Assembly (NCBI GenBank): GCA_026399515.1
Contig: JAPLQT010000119.1
Location: forward strand, 1 to 64,000
Length of the DNA: 64,000 nucleotides
From: Pseudomonadota bacterium
GTDB taxonomy: Bacteria > Pseudomonadota > Gammaproteobacteria > Burkholderiales > Rhodocyclaceae
Reading direction: 5' to 3'
Below, in pieces: positions 46,840 to 56,172 of the stretch (positions are counted from its first letter, which is position 1; every line of letters starts with the position of its first letter). Made by a program: the position numbers and the translations under genes. The notes beneath the pieces are model-generated. The model saw only the letters and a program-made list of their open reading frames with translations, was not told the origin of the DNA and made no database searches.

Positions 46840-48242
46840 CGAAGACGGACCTGGAGCTGCTTAGATCGCGTCTCGCCGATTCCATCGGCAGCGGGAGGCG
46901 GATGTCCGGACCATGGGATGCCCCCGGCCTGATGGCGGCGCGAGTGGAAGGCATCAGGCGGCAACTGGGCAGCCGGATGGGAGATGTCTTCGATCGGCAG
47001 ATCGTGGCACGCGCCGTGGCGGAGTTTCGCGAGAGAGGAAAAGTCGCGCTTGTCCGTGATCTGAAATATGTCTGTTTCGGCGCGGGCTACTTTGCCGCCG
47101 ATGGCTACTGCCTGCTGGCGGACACGCCGCGCCTGGAGCGTCTGCTCAAACGAGTGGCGACAGTCCCCGGGCGCTTGAATCGGATGCGCATGTACCGGGC
47201 GTTGCTGCGATCTTATTGGGCCTTCCCGCTCCATGGCGGGAGTGCCCCGGCAGAGGCGCTGAATGGATGGAAACGCCTCCGGGATTGGCTGAGAAGCAGG
47301 TATGAGGAACTGGCGCTGAGCCGGACAAGGAAGCCGATCTGGTTTTCCATGCTGGCTCCCCACCTGGACCTGCTATCGGACATGCCATGCGCGAAGTTTT
47401 CGCCGGAGCTGCTCGAAGGCGACGCGAGCGGCCTGCAACGGGCGATCGACACCCTACAGATTCCCGAGGAGGCATGGGTGAAGGAGGAAGCTGTGCTGGC
47501 ACAGCTTTGGGCCGGTGCAGCCGAACCGGACGAGCGCTTCAAGACCATGCTGCCCCGCTTGATGGAAATTGCCGCAGGGAAAGCCGGGATGGTGGTTACC
47601 GAAATGCTGGCTCGCAAGTGCCTGGCCATCTTGCTTGCCCGTTGGGCGGGATGCAAGGACTATCGGCCCGGCCCCGACTTGTTCCTGGCTGCGCTCGATC
47701 TGCTGGGCACGCCATGGGCCAACCGGCCGCTTTGGGACGACCTCATCCTCGATGCGAACTCGGGTTCATCTGCGGAGACCCGGGAGATGGTCGGAAACTG
47801 GTTGAAGGAAATGCTAATCGAAAGTTACTTCCTGACATCTTCACCGGCCCTAGGAGCGGTCGAACTATGGAAGACGTTTTCCGTATTCGTCGATGAGATG
47901 TGGGTAGCTCTGCGCGACATGGAAAATGGCACGAACCCCCTGATGCAATACGCCCGGTATTGCCCGATCAAGACCCGGAACGGACAGTCGCCGGCGCTCC
48001 TGATGAGGATCGGCACACATTTCATCGTCGTGAGAGGCACTAACCGCGACGGGGTCATGGTGCTTCCCTGGCATGACCTGGCCGAAAAATGGCGAGTGCA
48101 TCTGCGCTCCGGATGGGAGGCCGGGGCGCTCGATCTCGGGGAAATGCTCATGACAACACCACATTCGGTCTGCCTGGAGGCCGGCAATACGGCGCGTCTC
48201 GAAGAACAAGTCCGCGCGTTGTTGTTGAGCAGAAGCGCCTGA
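46836..48242 (+). CDS. zorC: ZorC-like EH-signature protein
   Basis: 468 residues, mainly helical, cytoplasmic. Recognisable family features are the N-terminal helices around LRDLKYVCFGAGYF, the segment ELWKTFSVFVDEMWVAL, and the closing FIVVRGTNRDGVMVLPWHDL strand pair of EH-signature proteins. In type I Zorya, ZorC binds DNA and works with the ZorD nuclease-helicase. No zorD follows here. The family assignment comes mainly from context plus resemblance and is less certain than zorA/zorB. Confidence 0.65.
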   Translation: MTKTDLELLRSRLADSIGSGRRMSGPWDAPGLMAARVEGIRRQLGSRMGDVFDRQIVARAVAEFRERGKVALVRDLKYVCFGAGYFAADGYCLLADTPRLERLLKRVATVPGRLNRMRMYRALLRSYWAFPLHGGSAPAEALNGWKRLRDWLRSRYEELALSRTRKPIWFSMLAPHLDLLSDMPCAKFSPELLEGDASGLQRAIDTLQIPEEAWVKEEAVLAQLWAGAAEPDERFKTMLPRLMEIAAGKAGMVVTEMLARKCLAILLARWAGCKDYRPGPDLFLAALDLLGTPWANRPLWDDLILDANSGSSAETREMVGNWLKEMLIESYFLTSSPALGAVELWKTFSVFVDEMWVALRDMENGTNPLMQYARYCPIKTRNGQSPALLMRIGTHFIVVRGTNRDGVMVLPWHDLAEKWRVHLRSGWEAGALDLGEMLMTTPHSVCLEAGNTARLEEQVRALLLSRSA

Positions 48243-48252
48243 TCGAGGCCCG

Positions 48253-48447
48253 ATGAAAATTTTCTTCTTCTTAGTGATTTCGATCACTTATGGAATCGCG
48301 CGGGCATGCCAAAATCCTCCCATGAACTCGCGGAACATCTTTGTGATTATCGCCGCCATCCTGGTGCCAGGAGGCGTGCTCTTGCTCGCACCCATGCTCT
48401 ACCGCTGGGTAAGGCAGCGTAAGCTTTTTGGCGCAACTGCGCCATGA
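48253..48447 (+). CDS. Small membrane protein after zorC, unknown
   Basis: 64 residues from the ATG at 48253, 10 bp after zorC with a GAGG site; an ATG at 48322 would give 41 residues. One or two hydrophobic segments: the N-terminal KIFFFLVISITYGIA and the central NIFVIIAAILVPGGVLLLAP, then a basic end (RWVRQRKLF). Family not recognised. It could be a Zorya accessory peptide or a spurious frame. Confidence 0.45.
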   Translation: MKIFFFLVISITYGIARACQNPPMNSRNIFVIIAAILVPGGVLLLAPMLYRWVRQRKLFGATAP

Positions 48448-48457
48448 TGAGGATTAG

Positions 48458-49357
48458 TTAAAACCCACGTTGCCAGACAGGTCTTAGCGGCGCCAGTTCG
48501 GGACTTTCGATGGCCGCCCGCAATTGCATCAGCAGTCTTGGCTTGTCGTAACCCAGCGTCCCCTTGAGTACCAGCCGGTTCGAGGCATGGTCGCTACGGA
48601 ACACCGAGCGTTCGAGTTCGAGTCGCTGCATGAAGCGCTCCAGTTCCCCGAACAAGGCCGCTTCCGAGAGGTGTTCCCATTCGGGGAAGCCGGCCCGGAA
48701 GCGTGCCTCGCCTTTGGGAAAGTTCACCACCAGGATCGACAGGTATTCCGGTTGGGTCTCGTTCGCCAGGAGCGCCGAGTTGTCCGCATGCGGGTTCGAT
48801 AGCAGCTTGCCGCCGAGTCCGTTCAGTATCATCACGGAACGCCTGATGCCGGCATCGCGCAGCTTATCGAGCGCTTCCCGAGTCGAGGCATGAGTCTCGC
48901 CTTTGCTGACTTTCGCCAACACGTCATCGTCGCCGGATTCTGCGCCCACATAGGCCAGCGCCAGCCCGGCCTGCGCCAGATCGCGCAGCTCGGCCACCGA
49001 CTTCTTGCGCAGGTCGCGAGGCAGGCAGTAGCTCGACACCCGGTGCACGTCCGGCAGATATTCGTGGATCGCTTCCAGCACCACCAGCAAGCGCCGCGTC
49101 GGCAGCACCATTGCATCCCCATCGGCAAGGAAAACGCGCCTGATGTTGGCACCGAAGCGTTCGCCGCTGCGGCGGATGCTGGCGATCACCTCGGCTTCGT
49201 CGCGGGCGCGAAATTTCTTTTGCGGCTCGGTATACATTTCGCAGAAAGTGCAGCGGTTCCATGAGCAACCATCGGTTACCGGCAGGATCAGCGATTGGGC
49301 CTCGCTGGGCGGACGGAAGACCGGATCGACGTAGCGGATGGGAAAGCTCGCCTGCAT
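48458..49357 (-). CDS. Radical SAM protein
   Basis: 299 residues. The cluster motif is GCSWNRCTFC (Cys31, 36, 39), i.e. C-x4-C-x2-C rather than the standard C-x3-C-x2-C, as in a family of uncharacterised B12-free radical SAM proteins. SAM-binding features follow: FLADGDAMV, VSSYCLPRDL, YVGAESGDDDVLAKVSKGET and SVMILNGLGGK. Last gene of a five-gene minus-strand operon, 4 bp after the SDR gene. The substrate is unknown. Confidence 0.88.
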   Translation of the reverse strand: MQASFPIRYVDPVFRPPSEAQSLILPVTDGCSWNRCTFCEMYTEPQKKFRARDEAEVIASIRRSGERFGANIRRVFLADGDAMVLPTRRLLVVLEAIHEYLPDVHRVSSYCLPRDLRKKSVAELRDLAQAGLALAYVGAESGDDDVLAKVSKGETHASTREALDKLRDAGIRRSVMILNGLGGKLLSNPHADNSALLANETQPEYLSILVVNFPKGEARFRAGFPEWEHLSEAALFGELERFMQRLELERSVFRSDHASNRLVLKGTLGYDKPRLLMQLRAAIESPELAPLRPVWQRGF

Positions 49358-49361
49358 GGCA

Positions 49362-50084
49362 TCAACCCACCGTCAGGGGCTTGCCGTTGTCCTTGGGGCC
49401 GATGCCGAGCAGGAAAGGCACTGCCTGCTTCGCCCATTGCCGCGCCGAGGGATAGCCACCCGCAGCATCGCCGAAACTCCTGCGCAGCATTTCGGTATCG
49501 ATGATGCCCGGATTGAGCGGCACGGCCGCCATGTCCCTGGGCAGTTCCTGGGCCAGGGCACGGCTCAGTCCTTCGATAGCCCACTTGGTGGCGCAATAAG
49601 GAGCAACCTCCGCATTGGTCGAGCGCCCCCAACCGGAACTGAAATTCACAATGATTCCGCGTTTCGATTTCACCATGGCCGGCACGAAGTGACGAAGCAC
49701 GTTGGCCACACCCTTGATATTGACGTCGATGACGGCGTCGAATTCCGGGGCCGGAACCAGCCATAGCGGGGCGTTGCGGTTGACCAGGGCGGCATTGTTC
49801 AGCAACAGGTCGGGGGCGCCATGGGACTCGATCACGTCGGATGCCCATGCTTCGACCTCGGCGTCGTTGGCCACATCGACAACATCGAAGCGATGCGGAG
49901 TGCCGAAAGCCGATGCCAGGTCCGTGATGGCTTTTCCGCTCCGGCCACAGCCGATGACGACGTGCCCAAGGCGGATGAATTCATCGGCCATGGCCCGCCC
50001 GAGACCACGCGTGACGCCGGTGATGAGTATCCGGCGCTGAACGGAATTCGATGGATGGGATGTTTTCAAACTGTTGTTGGCCAA
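49362..50084 (-). CDS. SDR-family NAD(P)-dependent oxidoreductase
   Basis: 240 residues with a probable TTG start at 50084 behind GGAGG; no ATG fits better. Motifs: ILITGVTRGLGRAMADE (cofactor), LLNNAALVNRN (NNA), NFSSGWGRSTNAE (Ser) and PYCATKWAIEG (Tyr/Lys). Classical SDR length. Located between a flavoprotein and a radical SAM gene, so it probably reduces or oxidises an intermediate of the same pathway. Confidence 0.88.
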   Translation of the reverse strand: MANNSLKTSHPSNSVQRRILITGVTRGLGRAMADEFIRLGHVVIGCGRSGKAITDLASAFGTPHRFDVVDVANDAEVEAWASDVIESHGAPDLLLNNAALVNRNAPLWLVPAPEFDAVIDVNIKGVANVLRHFVPAMVKSKRGIIVNFSSGWGRSTNAEVAPYCATKWAIEGLSRALAQELPRDMAAVPLNPGIIDTEMLRRSFGDAAGGYPSARQWAKQAVPFLLGIGPKDNGKPLTVG

Positions 50085-50104
50085 GCTGTGCTCCTCCAAG
50101 TGTC

Positions 50105-51316
50105 CTACAACCACCTTTGCATCGAGTAGCCGCCGAGTACCGGACGCTGCAAGGCCGCTCGCAGGATTTGGCGGCCCCACTTGAATTCCTTGTAAAGGAC
50201 CAGGAAGCGCCAGATGTCGCGCATGACCTTGGCGCGATCCCGCCAACTCAAGGCCATCAGCGCCGCCGGAAAATCGGCCTCGTGGGGACGGTCGAATGCG
50301 ACCTTCAGAGGGTTCCATTGATCGCTGGTACGCCGTACTTCCGAGGCGATCATGCGCCGATACATTTCCTGCACCGGCCGGTTGCGCAGCCTCGCCTCGA
50401 CCACGGCTTCGCCGCTGATTGCGCCCGAATGCAAGGCGCAACTCATGCCTTCGCCTATCATGTTGAGGAATCCGGCGGCCTGGCCGGTGATCAGCACATT
50501 GCCCTTGCCGAACACGTAGCGATTGATCAGCGAGGGCCCGAAATTTTCGCCGCAACCTTCGTCGTCATCGTCCTCGGGTTCGAGGCGTACCCCGTGTTTG
50601 TCGGCCAGGTAGTCCACCACATTCCGGTGTTTGCGGGCGAAGTTGTCGCCGCGCTTGAAGCCGACCCCGACGATCTGGCGGCCGTCACGGGCATGGCTCC
50701 AAGTGTAATGGCCGAGGCCGGGGTGAAACCAGAAATGGAAATACTGGGGATCGAGCGGGCATTCGATGATCCGGTGGAACTTCTGGCAGACGAAGAACCA
50801 AGGGATGCTTTGCGGGTAATCCGGGTAGAGCGCCCGGGTCACCAGCGAGCTCGGCCCGTCGGCGCCGATCACCAGGCGGGCGCGGTACTCGACGGGCTCG
50901 CCGCGGCTGCGTGCCGAAACGATAAGGTGATCGCCATGATCCTGCAAACCGACGAACGAAGTCTGGTCGTGGATTTCCGCGCCGCTTTGCCGGATCGCCC
51001 AATGGTCGGAATACTTGCGGTGCAGGTGCGGCGTGGTGCCGCCGAAGAAATCCATCGGCATCGACACCATGCTGGGAAAATGGAAGGTCACGCCGCGGCA
51101 GGAAGCGGGCTCATGCAGCACCTGGGGAGGCAGCGGGCCGAAGTTCTCGAGCAGGAAGCGATGACCGCGCGGAGACAGGATGCCGCTGCATATCTTGTGG
51201 CGCGGCAGCTGCTTGCGCTCGATCACGATGGTTTCCAGGCCGGCGTCCACCAGTCGCTTGGCCGCTGCTGCGCCGGACAGGCTGGCACCGACGATAACGA
51301 CATCCACGCTGCGCAT
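50105..51316 (-). CDS. FAD-dependent oxidoreductase, geranylgeranyl-reductase-like
   Basis: 403 residues. Dinucleotide fold VVIVGASLSGAAAAKRLVDA, second FAD motif RLVIGADGPSSLVTRAL, and the third around GNVLITGQAAGFLNMIGEGM. Layout and the RHKICSGILSP loop (Cys46 region) are those of the geranylgeranyl reductase/halogenase-like branch. Its start overlaps the 4Fe-4S gene (ATGA). Possible role: reducing or hydroxylating a hydrophobic substrate. Confidence 0.88.
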   Translation of the reverse strand: MRSVDVVIVGASLSGAAAAKRLVDAGLETIVIERKQLPRHKICSGILSPRGHRFLLENFGPLPPQVLHEPASCRGVTFHFPSMVSMPMDFFGGTTPHLHRKYSDHWAIRQSGAEIHDQTSFVGLQDHGDHLIVSARSRGEPVEYRARLVIGADGPSSLVTRALYPDYPQSIPWFFVCQKFHRIIECPLDPQYFHFWFHPGLGHYTWSHARDGRQIVGVGFKRGDNFARKHRNVVDYLADKHGVRLEPEDDDDEGCGENFGPSLINRYVFGKGNVLITGQAAGFLNMIGEGMSCALHSGAISGEAVVEARLRNRPVQEMYRRMIASEVRRTSDQWNPLKVAFDRPHEADFPAALMALSWRDRAKVMRDIWRFLVLYKEFKWGRQILRAALQRPVLGGYSMQRWL

Positions 51317-51993
51317 CAGCGAGTTTCCTTCGCAAGTTCGTCTACGGACATCACCGGCCAGGCACCGAGCCGTTCGAATACGCCGCGGTCCGCCGGATCC
51401 TCCACCACGATGCGCTGTATCTTGAAGCCTTGCACGATCCAGCGCGCCTGTGCCAGATAGTCACAGGCATCGGCATAATCGGCAGGCACGGGCAGCCGGG
51501 CCGGAATGGCGATGCGCTGCAAGTCCAGATTGAGCATGCATCCGGTCTCGCGGCGCAGTTCATCATATACCTTCACGCGACGTTCATAGTCGGCGTGATA
51601 GCTGCGCGGTTCGATGACCAGCAGGTCGCCGGGGCCTAACCGGCTGCGCACTGCGGATTGCGCGACCAGCGGTTCCCTGGCGGTTGCAGTGGCAAGTTCG
51701 GCCTCATTCGAATCAAGCCGCAACCGGCGACGCACAGAGCGCATCATGCCGACTAGGTCGATGCGCTCCGGACATACCGGCGCGCAGGCGCCGCAAAGGT
51801 TGCACCACTGTGCCGTCGCCGCAAGATCTTCGATGGGGGCGCCGCGCTGCAAGGCCTTGCTGCAACCGAGAGGCGTCAGTTCGATATCGCGCGTCTGCCG
51901 CCATATCGGACAGACCAGCAGGCACAGCGCGCAAGCGCTACAGGCGGCGTGATCCGCAACCGGGAGCGCAATGTCGGTTGTCGCGAGGCTCAT
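51316..51993 (-). CDS. 4Fe-4S dicluster electron-transfer protein
   Basis: 225 residues from MSLATTDIALPVADHAACSA. Two ferredoxin clusters: CSACALCLLVCP and CNLCGACAPVCP (each C-x2-C-x2-C-x3-CP). The C-terminal half resembles the LUD/GlpC-like region of lactate and glycolate oxidase iron-sulfur subunits. It overlaps its neighbours on both sides by 1 bp, indicating a tightly coupled oxidase complex with the upstream FAD protein. Confidence 0.88.
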   Translation of the reverse strand: MSLATTDIALPVADHAACSACALCLLVCPIWRQTRDIELTPLGCSKALQRGAPIEDLAATAQWCNLCGACAPVCPERIDLVGMMRSVRRRLRLDSNEAELATATAREPLVAQSAVRSRLGPGDLLVIEPRSYHADYERRVKVYDELRRETGCMLNLDLQRIAIPARLPVPADYADACDYLAQARWIVQGFKIQRIVVEDPADRGVFERLGAWPVMSVDELAKETR

Positions 51994-53552
51994 CAGAAAA
52001 TCACGTCGCGGTTGAGGATCATCGCCGGATCGACCTGGCGCTTGAACGCCAGGTGCCGGTCCACCAGGGCATCGCCGAAGACGCGCCGGATGTAGCCTTT
52101 CATCATGCCGCCGAACCTGTAGTAGCTGGCGCCCAGATCGACGCCGATATCGTAGATGGCGTTCTTGAACGACTGAAAATGGTCGCGGCTGTACACGGCG
52201 TCTCCCACCATCGGCTCGAATTCGCAGCCGTAGGCCCATCCCTCCGCATCCGCCGGAATGCACGACATTTCGTAGTGTTCACGATGCTCCGGGCGCAGCT
52301 TGATGCCGACGCAATACAGGGTGTAGCGCGGGAAATATCTGCGGCATACGGCGTTGCCGCGTTCCACCGCCTCGACGAATTTATCCGCCGATGTGGCGAG
52401 GTCGGGAATCACCATCTGCCTGCCGCCCCAGAATTTCCACACGGCGCGGGAAAATACCACCGTGCGGTCCAGCATGGTTCCGTCGCGCATATACTCGGGA
52501 CGCTGAAGTTCCGGGAACAGGTCGCGCTTGCGCTGCCACAGGTACCAGGCTTCCGCCAGCTTCCAGGGGCGCAAGGCGTAACGGCGCAGCATGCACAGGG
52601 CGAAGCCGAATTCACCATAACCGCGCAGGCGCGACAGCCATTCGGAGTTGAAAACAGCCTCGCGTTCCGGCGTGTCGAAGGCCACCAGCAGATTGACCGC
52701 GCAGTCCATGATGGTGAGTATGCCCGAGTAGTCGCTGGCGTCGTTGCGGTCGAGCATTTGAAGATCCTCGATCGCCAGGCGCAACGAGTCGTAGTGGAAA
52801 TAATGCATCCGCAAGGGTGTGTAGGGACGGACTCTCAATGTTGCCTCGGTGATCACGCCGAACTGGCCGTAGCCGAGGATTACGCGCCTGAACAACTCGG
52901 GATGCTCCTTGTCGGAACATTCGACGATCTCCCCGGTAGGGGTCACCACCTGCAAGGCCAATGCTTGATCGGCGCTGCAACCCAGGCGCGCAGAATTCAC
53001 GTCTATGCCGCCGACACCCAGCGTTCCACCCACCGATGAGGTAAGGTTCAGCGGCGCCGAAAGGTAATCGAGGCCATCACGGCGCAGTTCCTCGGCCAGG
53101 CTGTGCCAGAAGATGCCGGCTTCCGTGCGCACTTGCTGCGCAGTGGCATCGATCGCGATGACCCGGCTCATCCCGGTCATGTCCAGCAACACGCCGCCGA
53201 AAGCCACCGATTCGCCTTCCGTGGTGAGGCCTCCGCCGCGAACGGTCACCGGGACGCGGTAGGTTTGTGCAGCCTTGAGGAGATCGGCAATCTGCGCTGC
53301 GCTGCGTGCGATCACCACGCCGTGCGGCAAGCCGTAGGCGGTGCCGCCGGCATCGGTGGCAAAAATTCCCCGCGTGGCCAGCGCCTCGCGCAAGTCTATG
53401 CCGCGCGCGCGGATCGCGATTGCGAAATCCCGCCATTTCTCGCCATGCCAGCGTGAGGGATTGGTCTGCTGGCGGCTGATTCCCAGTAAGGAATCGGTGC
53501 CGACCGGACACATTCCGGGGATGCCGATGCCGGCCGTATCCATCTTTCCCAT
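51993..53552 (-). CDS. FAD-linked (BBE/cytokinin-oxidase-like) oxidase
   Basis: 519 residues from MGKMDTAGIGIPG; an ATG 3 codons later is alternative. FAD-binding type 4 domain: PVTVRGGGLTTEGESVAFGG, LTSSVGGTLGVGGIDVNSAR and LGYGQFGVITEATLRVRPY, which resemble plant and bacterial cytokinin dehydrogenases and L-gulonolactone-oxidase-like enzymes. C-terminal part ends in MILNRDVIF. First gene of the operon; electrons probably go to the 4Fe-4S subunit. Confidence 0.88.
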   Translation of the reverse strand: MGKMDTAGIGIPGMCPVGTDSLLGISRQQTNPSRWHGEKWRDFAIAIRARGIDLREALATRGIFATDAGGTAYGLPHGVVIARSAAQIADLLKAAQTYRVPVTVRGGGLTTEGESVAFGGVLLDMTGMSRVIAIDATAQQVRTEAGIFWHSLAEELRRDGLDYLSAPLNLTSSVGGTLGVGGIDVNSARLGCSADQALALQVVTPTGEIVECSDKEHPELFRRVILGYGQFGVITEATLRVRPYTPLRMHYFHYDSLRLAIEDLQMLDRNDASDYSGILTIMDCAVNLLVAFDTPEREAVFNSEWLSRLRGYGEFGFALCMLRRYALRPWKLAEAWYLWQRKRDLFPELQRPEYMRDGTMLDRTVVFSRAVWKFWGGRQMVIPDLATSADKFVEAVERGNAVCRRYFPRYTLYCVGIKLRPEHREHYEMSCIPADAEGWAYGCEFEPMVGDAVYSRDHFQSFKNAIYDIGVDLGASYYRFGGMMKGYIRRVFGDALVDRHLAFKRQVDPAMILNRDVIF

Positions 53553-53714
53553 GCGCTTTTCCAATGTCAATGTACCTACGCCCGGAATGCCGCATTTCTG
53601 GCAAGGGCTGGCACGGCGTAAGTGAGGACTATAGCATCGCGTAAGGTGGGCTGGCAGCGTAGCTCTCCGGCGAAGCAGCGATATGAAATCCGCGAGTTTT
53701 TTCCAGGGACGCCT

Positions 53715-55220
53715 ATGAAAGAGGGGCATATCCGTAAGACAATGGCCGCTATGCTTACCCCAACACATCGACCCGTGCCATGGGCAGGGAAGGCAAGGAA
53801 AGATCGTCTTGCCGCCTCCCTCGCGGCAAGCCTCGTCCTGCATGCGCTGATCTTGTCTCTTCAGTTCGGAGTGTATGGAGAGTCCGGATGGAGCTTGTCG
53901 TTATTGGAAAACTCCGGAACTGAACGCAGCGCAAGCGTCCCCGTTCTTCAGGCAATATTGCGTGACCAGGAAAAGCCATCCGTCGAGGAGGAGAAATCCC
54001 CACCGCTCAGAGCTAAAGAAAACAAGATAGCCAAGGTCAAGGTCGAGCCGGTCGTCGGGAATCAGTCCAAGACGCCGGTGAGCGGGGCGCTGGCCGAGGC
54101 GGGCATCACTACAGGCAGCATAAGAGAGGTCACGCCGCCGTCGGCGCCGGCGGAAACGAAAGAGAAACTCGATGTCGTCGCCGAAACTCCCGAGCAGAAG
54201 CAAATTTCGGTCGCCGACAAGGGCGTGTCCGTATTGGCTTCCGAGCAGGAGAGTACCTGGACCATAGACGTCGCAAAAGCTGCGCAGGAAGCAGAGGAAA
54301 AAGCCCGAAACGAGCGGGTTGAACTGGATAAAGCCAAGGAAGCGGAAATACTCGAGCGGAAGAAGATAGAGCAGACCGAGAATCAAAGAAAGGCCGAACT
54401 CGCTGCAATCGCCAAGGCCATGGAAGATACCTTGGCACGGCAACGCATCGACGAGGAGAAAAGGGCGACGGAGCAGGCAGCGCTGGCCAAAGCCAAGGAA
54501 GAAGCATTGGCGCGCATGAGGATCGAGGAAGAGAAACGGAATGCCGAACAGGCCGCTTTAGCCAAAGCCAGGGAGGAGGCCCTGGCGAAGAAAGCCGAGG
54601 CCGAAGCTCAGGCGAAGAAGGCCGAGGCTGAGGCCTTGGCACGAAGAGAGCAACTTGCCGCCCAGTCCGAGCGGGCTGCCGAAGCGAAGAGGCTTGCGGA
54701 CGATCGTGGTGCCGATAGTTTCTCGAATCCGGCCGGCAAAGCGGGAGCGACGACCGGGCAGTCGGCCGACAAGGGGAGCAGCCTCGCCAGTCGCGCACTC
54801 GATCAGGCCAGAGGCAACCCACGCGGATCCCCGCTCAGCCCGTTTGCTCCGAGCGACCGGCAACGCCGCGGAAGCATCCTCGGGCGGGATCCCAAGGATA
54901 TTCAATTGGCATTCTATGGCGAGGGCTGGCGGCAGAAAGTCGAACGCATCGGCAGCCTGAATTATCCGAAAATCTCCAAGAACCGGCACTACGATCCGCT
55001 GGTGGTCACTGTGAGCATCAATAGCGACGGCAGCCTCGCGGGAGTGCGCATAGATAAGAGCAGCGGCCAGAAGGAAATCGACGATGCCGTGCGCCGGATA
55101 TTGGAGATGAGCGCGCCGTTCGCGGCTTTCCCCCCTGATCTGAAGCGCAGTTACGACGTCGTGGACATTACCCGCACCTGGAGCTTCCTTGAGGAACGGC
55201 CAAGGATATACAGTCAGTGA
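53715..55220 (+). CDS. TonB/TolA-like energy transducer with long coiled coil
   Basis: About 501 residues if started at 53715; ATGs at 53742 and 53751 are alternatives. Signal-anchor near LAASLAASLVLHALILSLQF, a Pro/Lys-rich stretch, then a long Ala/Lys/Glu coiled coil (about 180-370), a Gly/Ser-rich linker, and a C-terminal TonB-type domain from KDIQLAFYGEGWRQKVERIG to VVDITRTWSF. It spans the periplasm and could couple proton motive force to an outer-membrane receptor. No exbBD follows; zorAB are encoded upstream. Confidence 0.85.
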   Translation: MKEGHIRKTMAAMLTPTHRPVPWAGKARKDRLAASLAASLVLHALILSLQFGVYGESGWSLSLLENSGTERSASVPVLQAILRDQEKPSVEEEKSPPLRAKENKIAKVKVEPVVGNQSKTPVSGALAEAGITTGSIREVTPPSAPAETKEKLDVVAETPEQKQISVADKGVSVLASEQESTWTIDVAKAAQEAEEKARNERVELDKAKEAEILERKKIEQTENQRKAELAAIAKAMEDTLARQRIDEEKRATEQAALAKAKEEALARMRIEEEKRNAEQAALAKAREEALAKKAEAEAQAKKAEAEALARREQLAAQSERAAEAKRLADDRGADSFSNPAGKAGATTGQSADKGSSLASRALDQARGNPRGSPLSPFAPSDRQRRGSILGRDPKDIQLAFYGEGWRQKVERIGSLNYPKISKNRHYDPLVVTVSINSDGSLAGVRIDKSSGQKEIDDAVRRILEMSAPFAAFPPDLKRSYDVVDITRTWSFLEERPRIYSQ

Positions 55221-55248
55221 AAATCGAGTAACTTAGAGAGGGCGAACA

Positions 55249-56137
55249 TTGGACAAGCTGACAAGGGAAAACTTTAGGCAACTGCCGCTATCGGCGACCG
55301 ACGGGGCCTGGGGTACCGAATTGATGAAGCTCGGTGGCTTATCGACCGAATTGAAGGATCTCTGGAACATTTCGGCGCCGGATAAAGTGCTTCAGGTCGC
55401 GAGCTCCTATGTCGAAGCGGGATCTGACATTATCCTGACGAATACCTTTTCCTCCAATCGCATCGTACTGGAGCGCCATGGGGCAAGCGGACGTTGCGCT
55501 GAACTGTCGCGCGCCGGAGCCGCCATTTCGCGCAGAGCCGCCGGTGGCAGGACGCTGGTCTTCGGTTCGATCGGCCCAACGGGGAAGCTCGTGTCGCTGA
55601 AACAATTGGCGGTTGCGGAAGCCGAGTCCGTGTTCGAAGAACAGGCGATCGCATTGGCGGAGGGAGGGGCGGATGCCATCGTGATCGAAACCATGGCCGA
55701 TCTCGAGGAGGCAAGGGCAGCGCTAAGAGCTTGTCTGCGAGCATGCTCCCTGCCGGTCGGGGTGAGCTTCACCTTTGACTCGGGCAAGGATAAGAATCGG
55801 ACCATGATGGGCGTCAGCCCGGCCCAGGCATGGAAGGCGGCCAAAGAAGGCGGCGCGAGCTTTGTTGGGGCCAACTGTGGCATCGGCATCGACGCCTACG
55901 TCAAGGTGGCGCAAGAACTGGCGCAGTGTGGCGACGATCTGCCGCTGTGGATCAAGGGCAATGCCGGCCGCCCCAAGATGGCCGCCGACGGTTCAACGTA
56001 TTACACCGCCGGGCCAGAGGACTTTGCCCGTGCCGTCCCGGAACTCGTGGCAGCGGGTGTCCGTTTGTTGCGGTTCGACGCCGGCCCACGTCGCTGCCAT
56101 CGTCGCAGCTATTGAGGCTATCCGCGCATCCGACTGA
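55249..56137 (+). pseudogene. Homocysteine/betaine S-methyltransferase, frameshifted at the zinc site
   Basis: The frame from 55249 is intact through TDGAWGTELMKLGG, IILTNTFSSNRIVLERHG, IGPTGKLV and GANCGIGIDAYVKVA, which includes the first zinc Cys. After GVR (56062-56064) it turns into an unrelated 14-residue tail ending at 56115. The expected end (CCGSTPAHVAAIVAAIEAIR) is present in another frame, stopping at 56137. Relative to the family's GVRxxGGCCG, 11 nt are missing, so the two zinc cysteines are lost from the product. 28 bp after the TonB gene. Confidence 0.8.
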
Positions 56138-56172
56138 CCGCTGAATGCTACTGCGGTAACAATCCGGCACGT

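Noticed and set aside
53715-55220. TonB-like gene as an additional Zorya component
   Set aside because: It is more than 5 kb from zorC with an opposite-strand operon between them, and its C-terminus is a standard TonB domain.
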